A DNA stretch of 64,000 bases from the NCBI GenBank assembly GCA_905250025.1, contig CAJNOJ010000185.1:140971-204970 (forward strand). Direction: 5' to 3'. Source of the DNA: Adineta ricciae. Its lineage: Eukaryota; Rotifera; Eurotatoria; Adinetida; Adinetidae. Under the pieces are notes generated by a model that saw only the letters and a program-made list of their open reading frames with translations, made no database searches and was not told where the DNA came from. This document shows positions 11,442 through 20,447 of the stretch, in pieces. The position numbers and the translations under genes are program-made. Positions within the stretch are counted from its first letter, which is position 1, and every line of letters starts with the position of its first letter.

Positions 11442-12241
11442 CTTTACAAAAGAAAGAAATACAAAATTGAATTAAATATTTGGAAAAAAAACAAACTTAC
11501 ATGATTTATATACAAAAATAATAAAATTAAATGATGGATAAAGAAATCTGGTCTTGATGAAATGCTCCTTGAAGATTTATCAAGACTTCTCTTTTCGTAC
11601 TATTTTAAAACGAAATATTTCAATGATTAAACAGAATTAAATCTAGTCTGACTAAACAAAGATGGTCCAACGAAATGTCTCCATTTGATCATTACCTTAA
11701 CTAATCAATTTTCCAATGAAATTTTTATTTAAAAATTTTCATTTGAAAAATCAATACGAATTCTATTCCAGAATTTTTTCTTTGTAAAATAAATCGTGTT
11801 GATTATGATAATTTAATCTTGTCTGAAGATGGCGCTAGTATCCGGATCTCTACTATTCGAATATAATGAACGGGATATATGTATGGTCATTCAATAGATT
11901 TTTAAAATTTAACATTCAGTATCAGCGAAGTCCGAAAAGGGAGAAAAATTAGGAAGGAATGTCTCGGAAAAATAAAGTCAAACAAATTCAATTAGTAAAA
12001 ATCGTACAAATATCAGAAAACGAAAGAAAACAAAATTCAATTGAGATCTAAGTATACAAAATAAGAAAGTTTATTCAATCAACTATAGTTGATGTTGTGA
12101 ATTATTTAAGATAAATGAGAATGGCTCGAAGGAAATCGGTAAATTGAAAGAAAGAAAATGATTGAAATCGCTACAAAAGTTTTTCGTACAAATGTTAATA
12201 TCAATTCCAATGGAAGTAACCGATAAGGAATAATCTTATTT
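11442..12241. other. Intergenic, possible 5' UTR exon
   Basis: 800 bp of AT-rich sequence. A segment on the minus strand at about 11501-11600, ending in a GTAAGT donor, could be a non-coding 5' exon of the small gene at 10980-11441. Otherwise it is 3' flank of the nitrate reductase gene, with no ORF supported. Confidence 0.35.
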
Positions 12242-14644
12242 TTAAAAACGAATAAATTGTTCATTGACATTCCATCCAGCATCGTTTGCAAGTTGATAAA
12301 CATCATCAGACATTTCAGGTGGACCACAACAAAGTAATAAACCATCATGAACATCTTGTATTTGATTTAGAGTTAAATGTTGATTGGAATTTGTATTTAA
12401 ACGTGTAATAATAAATTGAACTTGTTTTAAAGATTGAAGTTCATCATGTAAAAGAATATCTTTTTCTGTTTTATTAAAATAAATTAAATTACATTGAATA
12501 TGATCTCGAAAGGCATGTTGAAATATTTGATAAATACCCGTAATTCCACTTCCACCAGCAATCATCGTCAGTTTATTAATCTTTCTCTCTATGCCGTGAA
12601 TTGAAAAGATTTTATTCTGATGATATTCAAAATCTCCAAATGGTCCTTTACATTCAATTGTATCACCTGGTTTCAATGCATTCATACATAAAGACATTTT
12701 TCCAGCTTTTGGTGTTCGATATAATTTAATAAGTAAATCAAATGTTCCACATTGATTTGGTTCAGATATTGGTGTATATGCTCGAATCAGTTTTGTATGT
12801 AATTCAGTGAAACATCGAATAAATAAATGTTTTCCCAACGGTACACCTAATGTTTGTTTCGAATGTTCCAATGTAAATGTAAAAAGTATCGTATCATGAT
12901 TAACATTGATTTTTTTCTCTAATTTGGCTTTTCTCCATTGTTTTTGTGAAAGAAATACTTCTCGTTGAGTGTCGTTATTTGAATTTGTTTTGAGAATTCC
13001 AATATGATATTGAGTTAATAATGATTTTGCATGATCACTATGAATAGCTAAGAAATCTTCAGAAGCATCCGTACCACTTGATAATAAAATCGAATTTGCA
13101 CCACCGGGATGTTCTTTTAAATATCGAGTTACATCATAAACATTTCCATTGATTGCAATCCATGTATCATCATTTTTATTATGTTTGGATAATTCTTCTT
13201 CAGTGATGATTTCTGTTATTGAATCATTTGTCATTTTAATATTCGATGATAGATATTCATTAGAAATTTCATTTTGTGATCCCCAAAATCCATCGATAAG
13301 ATTTCTTCCTTGTTCTTTCACTTTTTCCATCCATCCACCTTTTGTCAAACCAGGTATTGTTGGATGTTCAAATAATAATTGATTTGTATTATCTTGTTTT
13401 GTAATTGTTATTCGATGCCAACAATTATTTAACATACTGAGAATATTCCAATAAATATCTCGTGGTTGAATATTCATTGATTCATCCATTGCACGAACGA
13501 GAATATCTTTTGCTTTTGAAAGTTCATTTATTGAAATTTCGATATTCCAAAAACACCAACAAAAACAACTTTCTCGATTTGACATATCTAATTTTCCACC
13601 GAAAAGTTCTTCATCTGATTTTATTTTTCGATAAAGATCTTCTGGATAGTTAATCGTTGTCAATTTCCATGTTTGACCTTGATCAAGAGAGATTTCGACT
13701 CTTCCAACACGTATTCCACCTCCATTATAAGCATATCCACGAATATGATAATATTTATCTTCTTCAATTTCAATTATTTCATCATGAGTCGGATAACAAA
13801 TGACACTTTGAATATTAAGATTGTATAAAGCATATCGTTCATCTTTGTACCAAGATTTATCATGTTCCACTATTTCAGGTGTTACCATTGTTGGTAAAAC
13901 TCGATTATCGTAAATATGATACCAATTATCACTTGGTTTATCACTAAGAATAATTCGTTTTAACCATTTAACACTTCTTCCACCAATATGTCCAGGAATG
14001 ACAATACGAAGAGGACGTCCATGATCAGGTCTTAAGAATTCACCATTCATTTTATAAGCTAACATAACACCCATCGATGGATTCATTGCAGTTGATAAAC
14101 GAATACTTGTTCCATAATGACCATTTGGAAGTTGATCAATACCTTCCATCCACATGTATTTTGTTTCCAATTTTGGTTTAGTTAATTGAAGAATTTCATT
14201 TATTAAGATTCCAGTAAATAAAGCTGTGCTAACGGCAGCACTTCCCCAATTAAATCCATGACCTTTTCGTATGATATTTTGTTCTTTACGTCGATTTCCT
14301 GCACAAACCATTGTGACTGGAATTGTTATTTGAGGAAATTTGAAAAGTTCATTCAGTGTAAATGACATGGGGTTTTCAATCATTCCCTCAATATGAATCG
14401 TCCAATTAGAAATATCTTCGTCAGATATTTTTGGAACAGGTCCATGATTACGAACAAACCATAATTCAGTTGGAGTTAAAAAACCATGATCATAGAGAAG
14501 TTTTAATGGTGGTTCACAATTGAATGGATGAATTCCCGTTAATCGAATTAATCGTGCATCTCTTGCGACATGTGAATCTGGAGTTTTTTCATCACATTCT
14601 AAAATTTCTGTTGGTTTTTCTGTTGTAATTGGTAATGGAAACAT
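12242..14644 (-). CDS. Assimilatory nitrate reductase (Moco / cytochrome b5 / FAD-NAD(P)H)
   Basis: A single uninterrupted 800-aa ORF. The N-terminal molybdopterin sulfite-oxidase fold has the Moco cysteine in TMVCAGNRRKEQN (Cys114) and is followed by the dimerisation domain (to about 430). The cytochrome b5 domain (about 475-550) has both axial heme ligands, His512 in EHPGG and His535 in AIHSD. The ferredoxin-reductase-like part has RAYTPIS (621-627, FAD), GPFGDFEY, GGSGITG (697-703) and LCCGPPE (nucleotide binding). This domain order and the motifs match plant/fungal/algal nitrate reductases, which reduce nitrate to nitrite in the cytosol. Animals generally lack the enzyme. The complete lack of introns over 2.4 kb, among genes with an intron every 100-500 bp, supports acquisition by horizontal transfer. 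No nitrite reductase or nitrate transporter gene lies in the window. Confidence 0.94.
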   Translation of the reverse strand: MFPLPITTEKPTEILECDEKTPDSHVARDARLIRLTGIHPFNCEPPLKLLYDHGFLTPTELWFVRNHGPVPKISDEDISNWTIHIEGMIENPMSFTLNELFKFPQITIPVTMVCAGNRRKEQNIIRKGHGFNWGSAAVSTALFTGILINEILQLTKPKLETKYMWMEGIDQLPNGHYGTSIRLSTAMNPSMGVMLAYKMNGEFLRPDHGRPLRIVIPGHIGGRSVKWLKRIILSDKPSDNWYHIYDNRVLPTMVTPEIVEHDKSWYKDERYALYNLNIQSVICYPTHDEIIEIEEDKYYHIRGYAYNGGGIRVGRVEISLDQGQTWKLTTINYPEDLYRKIKSDEELFGGKLDMSNRESCFCWCFWNIEISINELSKAKDILVRAMDESMNIQPRDIYWNILSMLNNCWHRITITKQDNTNQLLFEHPTIPGLTKGGWMEKVKEQGRNLIDGFWGSQNEISNEYLSSNIKMTNDSITEIITEEELSKHNKNDDTWIAINGNVYDVTRYLKEHPGGANSILLSSGTDASEDFLAIHSDHAKSLLTQYHIGILKTNSNNDTQREVFLSQKQWRKAKLEKKINVNHDTILFTFTLEHSKQTLGVPLGKHLFIRCFTELHTKLIRAYTPISEPNQCGTFDLLIKLYRTPKAGKMSLCMNALKPGDTIECKGPFGDFEYHQNKIFSIHGIERKINKLTMIAGGSGITGIYQIFQHAFRDHIQCNLIYFNKTEKDILLHDELQSLKQVQFIITRLNTNSNQHLTLNQIQDVHDGLLLCCGPPEMSDDVYQLANDAGWNVNEQFIRF

Positions 14645-15563
14645 TTAAAGTCATAAAATAAGTTGAAATATCGAGATTTGACTTTCGATAAACAAACTGC
14701 ACAATATGTGTATAAACAATATATATATGTAGATTAATACCTTTTGAATGAATATCGTATTTCTCTTTCATACAAACTACCATTAAGACGACGCATGTTT
14801 TCGTTCTTTGTATCATAGGTCAAGAAGGGCGAATCATTAAATACAAAAGTCATTGATAAAAGATAACTAACAGACCATTACGACCAAATTCTTAAAGAAC
14901 AAATGTCTTTGTATCATTGATCTTTGTGTCAATTAAATGTTATATTGACTTCAAATTCGATCTCTTCATATTTTTATCGCTCAACACGACTGTTAATAAT
15001 GATTCATACATGCGAAGATAGACGTTTCGCTTCTTCTCAAATGAATCATAGTTTTGATTGAAGTGTAATAGAAGAAAAAGTCCATAGACTGACTCTAATC
15101 AAAATCATTAATTTCTTTCATTTTTGATATTCTATAATATAATAGATATTTGAATTTATAACACAAATACTGCGAGTATCATTATCAAAAAGATATATCA
15201 ATAAGTGAGAGATTTCTATTGATTGATACTGTTTATTTATCATATAAATTCAAATATCCATAAAAGTCACTTTCAAATGATTCTATCCGATCAAAGTTTA
15301 TCGATAAGATTTCTTTCGGTTCAACCTACTTAGCAGAAATCAAGTGGAATTTTCTATCCAAAACATTTTTTACGTACTGGAAAATGTACTCACTTTTTCT
15401 CCCCATGTGATGACGCATTAAGTACAATTACTGTTCGTTGATGATATTTGATCGTGAAATACATCAATAATTTGTTTCAATCAAAAAGTACATAACGATA
15501 ATATCTTCAAAATATATTTGACGAATAACTTTTGCTCGATCATGCATAACTATCAATATAAAT
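14645..15563. promoter_or_regulatory. Shared upstream region of nitrate reductase and ART-TPR genes
   Basis: 919 bp between divergent starts. It has several TATATA stretches (for example about 14712-14728 near the nitrate reductase side) and no supported ORF. It must carry the promoters of both genes. Confidence 0.35.
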
Positions 15564-17910
15564 ATGTTGTCGATGAGAGAAATGAAGTATAACGTCTACT
15601 ATTCTTTACTTGGTGAAATGCCTTTTTTCAAATGGCGTTTGGGCAAAAAGCAAAATGATGGAAAAGAAAAAGAGAAAAAAAGTAGAAGACGTGATCGAAA
15701 TGAGCAACAAAGAGATCAACAATCGCCGAATCAAACTGAACAACCAACAGTCAGTGATGATGATACAATAATGGTTTATTTAGCAAGTGGACCACCAAAA
15801 GATACAATTGTCGAAGTTCTCAGATCGCTTAATAATAATGAAATTCAGGTCAGGTTCGAATACAAATCGTGTATTCATATTTATTTTATTTATTTCAGAT
15901 AAATCAAACAGAAGATGAGTGTGTTGATTCGATAAAATCATTATCAGACAAAAAGGTTCTTCTAATTCTTGATAAATCACCATCAGAAAGTCTTCTTGAA
16001 TCTATCAAGAGTCTCTCACAAGTCGATTCACTTATTGTCTATTCAAAATCATTTGGTAATCATGAAAATGAGCCGACTTCAGCACAGACTAGTCGTGCGA
16101 TAACCCGATGTGAAAATCCCGAAAATCTTGTGAATATAATTCAATCAACTCGCAATGAAATTGCAAAACAAACAGCAGCATTCAGTGTTTATAATCAAAA
16201 AGATAAAGCAACACGAGATTTAAGTAAAGAATCTGCTTCATTTCTATTTTTTCAATTACTTAAAACTGTGATATTAAATATGCCGAAAACACAAGAAGCG
16301 AAGCAAATGATGGTTTCAAAATGCAAAGAATTTTATCGAGGAAATTTGGTTGAATTGGCCAACATAAATGAATTTGATATGACATATAAATCTGATGAAG
16401 CTATTCAATGGTATACAAAGGAGTGTTTTTTATACAGATTTGTTAACAAAGCATTACGTACGGAAGATGTCGATATTTTATATCATTTTCGTTTTTATAT
16501 TGTTGATCTTTGCAAACAACTCGAATTGAAATTTGAAGATTTGAAAACTAAAGGAAAGAATTTAATTAAATTGTATCGTGGATCGTGTCTCAATCCAGCT
16601 GAAGTGGAAAATTTTCAAAAAAGTATTGGAAATTTGATCGCAACGAATGGTTATTTGTCAACAAGTTATGATCGTGCTGTTGCATATGGATTTGCAACAA
16701 AACCAAATAATCGAGTTGGTGTTGTTCAAGCACTTTTCGAATATCAAGTTGATATTAGTCAAGTGAAAAGTATTGTGATTGCTGATATTGCACAATATTC
16801 CGCTTTTCCAGAAGAAGCAGAAATGCTTGTTGATATAGGTGAGAAGAAAAATAAAAAAGAAAATTTTCTTTTTAAAAAAAAAAGTATCTTTCAATTTAGG
16901 TGCTGCGTTTCGAATTGAATCATGTACCTATGATCCAACAGATAATTTGTATCATGTACAAGTACAAGCAACCGATCAAGGTGCTGCTTTAGCCGCTGAA
17001 TATATAGAATATCAAAAGAAGAAAATGATGGATGCCAATGTTGTTCTCTTATTTGGTCATTTGCTTCTCGAAATGGGCGAATATGAAAAAGCGAATAGGT
17101 ATTTCGATAATATTCTAAACTCGTCAAAACCAAATGATGAAGAAATTGCTTGTATTTATTTTAATTTTGGACGTACACATCGTTTAAGAGATAATTTAGA
17201 AGAAGCGTTTCATGCTTATCTTCGTGCTTATAATTTACATGCATATGCCAAACCGAAACGCTTAGCAAGTGCGGCAAAAGCTTTGAATGGCATTGGAATT
17301 GTACTCTCAGCTATGGGAAGAGATGATGAAGCTTTACAATGTTTTATAGGTGCTTTAGAACTATTCAGAAAAAGTGTGAGAAAAAAACATGTGGATGTCG
17401 CTGGAACTTTAATCAATTTGAGTACAATTCAGTGTGACAGAAAACAGGTATAGAGTGTATTTGTATAAACTCGAACGAATGATAGAATATTTGTTGTTTA
17501 TCTAGTATGATGAAGCATTGGTCAATACTTTGAAAGCACAAAAGCTTTTTCAACATTGTCTTCCTGGTGCTCATCCAAATCAAGCGTCAACATTTGCAAC
17601 ACTTGGTAACATTTATTTTGGTCTTGATCGACTTGATCTGTCAATCGAAAATTACAAACGAGCATTTGAAATCCAAATGCTTTCATTACCAAGTGGTCAT
17701 CCGGACATAACTCGAACACTACACAATATTGGTTTAGCCTATGAACGACGTGGTGATTATAAAGTGGCTCATGATTATATTCAAAAAGCAGCAGAAACAA
17801 TATCAAATCAAGAAAAACAACAAACCGAACATCCACTTGCACTTGTTGTGGATCATGGAAGAAATCACGTACTCGCTTCCTCGATGAATTGTCCAACATT
17901 TCGATTTTAA
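15564..17910 (+). CDS. Arginine-type ADP-ribosyltransferase with C-terminal TPR repeats
   Basis: Four exons (15564-15848, 15899-16838, 16900-17447, 17506-17910) join in phase to 725 aa. The middle holds an ART fold with the full R-S-E triad of arginine-specific enzymes: Arg322 in KLYRGS, the STS motif at 349-351, and the ExE motif Glu401-Ala-Glu403 in PEEAEML. Downstream (about 430-710) are kinesin-light-chain-like tetratricopeptide repeats (for example EMGEYEKANRYFDNIL, ALGRDDEAL-type helices). The family transfers ADP-ribose from NAD to arginine side chains; TPRs usually bind partner proteins. ART-TPR fusions are a multicopy family in bdelloid rotifers. A Lys/Arg-rich N-terminus and no signal peptide suggest a cytosolic protein. 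The triad implies an active enzyme; the target is unknown. Confidence 0.9.
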
Positions 17911-19393
17911 ATCAAATATTTTTGTTTAAATTTCAAAATATATACGTCGAAATGACCTTTTTATACCTTGTAACTGATTGTACCTGTTTAATTTGAGAGA
18001 AAAGAAGTATTAGATAGTCTTACATTGCTCATCGCTGTCAGGAACCATCATCCTAGAACGTCATTTTGTATGATATCATAATACAATATTCTGACACATG
18101 AAAGTGTTTGATCTAGTTTAGTATCAAGTACGATTGAAGAGATGATGAATTAGATACATTAGTTAGAAGAACATGTTCATATGAAACTATTTGATATCGA
18201 CCTTCTCAGTATTAGAATGAAAGTTATTTTTCAACAAATTCTCAATCATGTTCCTTTTGCTCCGAGAATTCATTTTTCTTCGTTGAATTTTTATACTGAA
18301 CCCTGGTGCTAGTACACCCAATAGAAATAGTGCAAAGAAAGAAAGAAGAAATATTTCAAAGATGAAAACATCAATACATAGATTATCTATACACAACGTA
18401 TAGATGGAGATAATCGACTGGCAATGAGAATAAAGCGTTTTCTTTAATTTATCATTAAATGTTAATTATACATGACACGAAGATTAAAACCAGTATCAGC
18501 AACAGATTTATATGCGCAGATCATATTATATTACATCAACAACAAGTCACGTATGTTTGGATCTTTATTTAATTGAAAAAAGCGAAAGACGTAAAAGATA
18601 ATGTCTCAATAGAATCGCTTTATGTAGATCATTATGAGATACATCATCGAAATATTCACCATATTATTCTGTTTAATCTGCTTATTTTAAAAATGTGATT
18701 ATTGGGAAGGAAATGACTTGACATCGAACGATGAATATTCTTTTTGAACTTCTGATAGATCAAGACAGAGACAGAGTTTGCTTCGATATCAATGAATAGG
18801 ACGTCAAAATCGTATTTGATTGTGTTGGAAAATAACAACAGGATCAATAAACAGACAAAGAATGTATTGATTCGTACAAACATTATTTTAAACGTTGTGT
18901 CTATTCAAAATTCCAAAATATGTGTATGAGAAGCCTAAGTTGACCTTATTTTCTCTTTCTACTAAGTACATTGACTGCACTCAATCTTGAAGGAACGAGA
19001 CTCCAGACAGTCTCGTGCTCTTTATCGCGACGTGTTTTTGCAGGAAAGAAAAATACACAATTCGTTGGACAACAAACAAATGCCGCCAGCAATTCGAGTT
19101 TTCTTTTTTATTAAAATCTACGAGGTGAACAGAGGTATGATGATGAATTGAAAAAATAAATCAATAGACATTTACCTCAGGTTCGAAATCAGTTTTCTTT
19201 TCTTTTCTCATTTGAAATTCAATCTTTACAATACAAAAATATTAAAAACAAACGAGAAAATTCATTGGTACTATTGATTTATTTTTTACTTTCTTCATTT
19301 GAATAAAGATATCATACGAAACAATTTCTCTTTCCACATCTTTATAGCTACACAAAAACATGAAAAGAGAACAGAAGAACGAATGAAAGATCT
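17911..19393. other. Long intergenic region
   Basis: About 1.5 kb. The minus-strand ORF at 18187-18396 (69 aa) has one hydrophobic segment and a basic tail, but no homology or splice support. The ORF at 18656-18883 looks like noise. A perfect 8-bp hairpin is noted separately at 18995-19016. Nothing else is convincing. Confidence 0.4.
18995..19016. repeat. Short perfect inverted repeat (hairpin)
   Basis: ACGAGACT and its exact reverse complement AGTCTCGT are separated by a 6-nt loop (CCAGAC). The stem is more GC-rich than the surroundings. It lies about 375 bp downstream of the small gene at 19394-19657 on that gene's strand. Function unknown; it may be chance. Confidence 0.3.
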
Positions 19394-19657
19394 TCACGGG
19401 GATTTGGATGACAGAATTGGTCGTGCAGATGATGAGGCGAGTAGAATCTGATTCGTACTAAATACTGATAAACCAAGTCCAACGAGTGACATTAAAACAG
19501 CTGCACTGAATGATAGACGTTCTTTATTCAACAATGAATTTGTTAAATCATGTTTCTATAGAATAAATCAACTATAATGAAGTCGATTCAATCGAACAAA
19601 AGAAATACATACGGGAAATAATTTTGATCCAGTCTTAGTAACAACACTGAATATCAT
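19394..19657 (-). CDS. Small single-span membrane protein (68 aa)
   Basis: Two exons (19613-19657 and 19394-19555) join exactly in phase, with a GTATGT donor and a TATAG acceptor. The product is 68 aa. It starts MIFSVVTKTGSKLFP, and a short basic/polar segment precedes one hydrophobic helix (AAVLMSLVGLGLSVF) and a Ser-rich tail ending SSKSP. The size, a non-acidic N-terminus and one helix suggest a small inner-membrane or ER subunit, but I cannot name it. The start is the first ATG of the exon. Confidence 0.5.
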
Positions 19658-20447
19658 GATGATTGATATTCTCTCAAAGAGATTTTATCTGGAAATGAAA
19701 AGGAAAGAATGTATTTACGATTTCATTCTCGTTCGTTCTTTCGAAATCATTCGTTGATGAATGATCGTATTATACTTTGTACTTTCGCATCTTGTGAGGA
19801 TCGTCCATTGTAATAGAGATCAAAACCCTCAAAACATATTTTACAATCACAGGGTGGAAAAAGATGTCGCTCTCATACGATAGGCGAAAAGCGAGTGAAC
19901 AAATCTGGATATTTGAAGATCTAGATAGGGGTTCAGTTTTATCAAATAAAAAAGAACATCATTTTTCGATAAGTCTGTTGTTAAGTTTTTGCAAAACACA
20001 TCATTGAATCTCGTTTGAAAATGGTATTATTGATAAATCAACCGATTTTTTTAAAGACAGTTTATCACAGCAAATTGAATTTTGTGGAGGAATTTTAATA
20101 AATATAATATTCTTTATTGTAAACATGATCTTGAGGTCTGTACATATCATTCGGTGTTAAAAGAAACAGGATTGTGCTTATGAGATACTTCTTTCAACTC
20201 TGACATGTCATCTTCTCATAAGATAAGATATAATCTACTACTTTCTGTTTGTACAAAATATGTTTTGTTGTCGCAATTTCAAGTGAAAGGAATTTTTCCC
20301 ATGCTGCTATCTAAGCGTGTCTGGGGCAATTTCATATATTAATATTAGTCATAGGTGGTGAAAGTTATAAAATAGTCTTTAGCAATATAAGTCGGAAACA
20401 GTACCAGCAAAGAACATTCTATCTATATCTCCATATTATTAAAAACA
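19658..20447. other. Intergenic upstream region
   Basis: About 790 bp between divergent genes. Nothing coding is seen. GTTATAAAATAG (about 20363-20374), some 80 bp before the ATG of the mucin/Ig gene, is a plausible TATA element for it. Confidence 0.4.

Noticed and set aside
18187..18396. 69-codon minus-strand ORF with one hydrophobic segment
   Set aside because: No homology, no neighbouring exons, composition typical of AT-rich noise; kept only as a remark in the intergenic entry.
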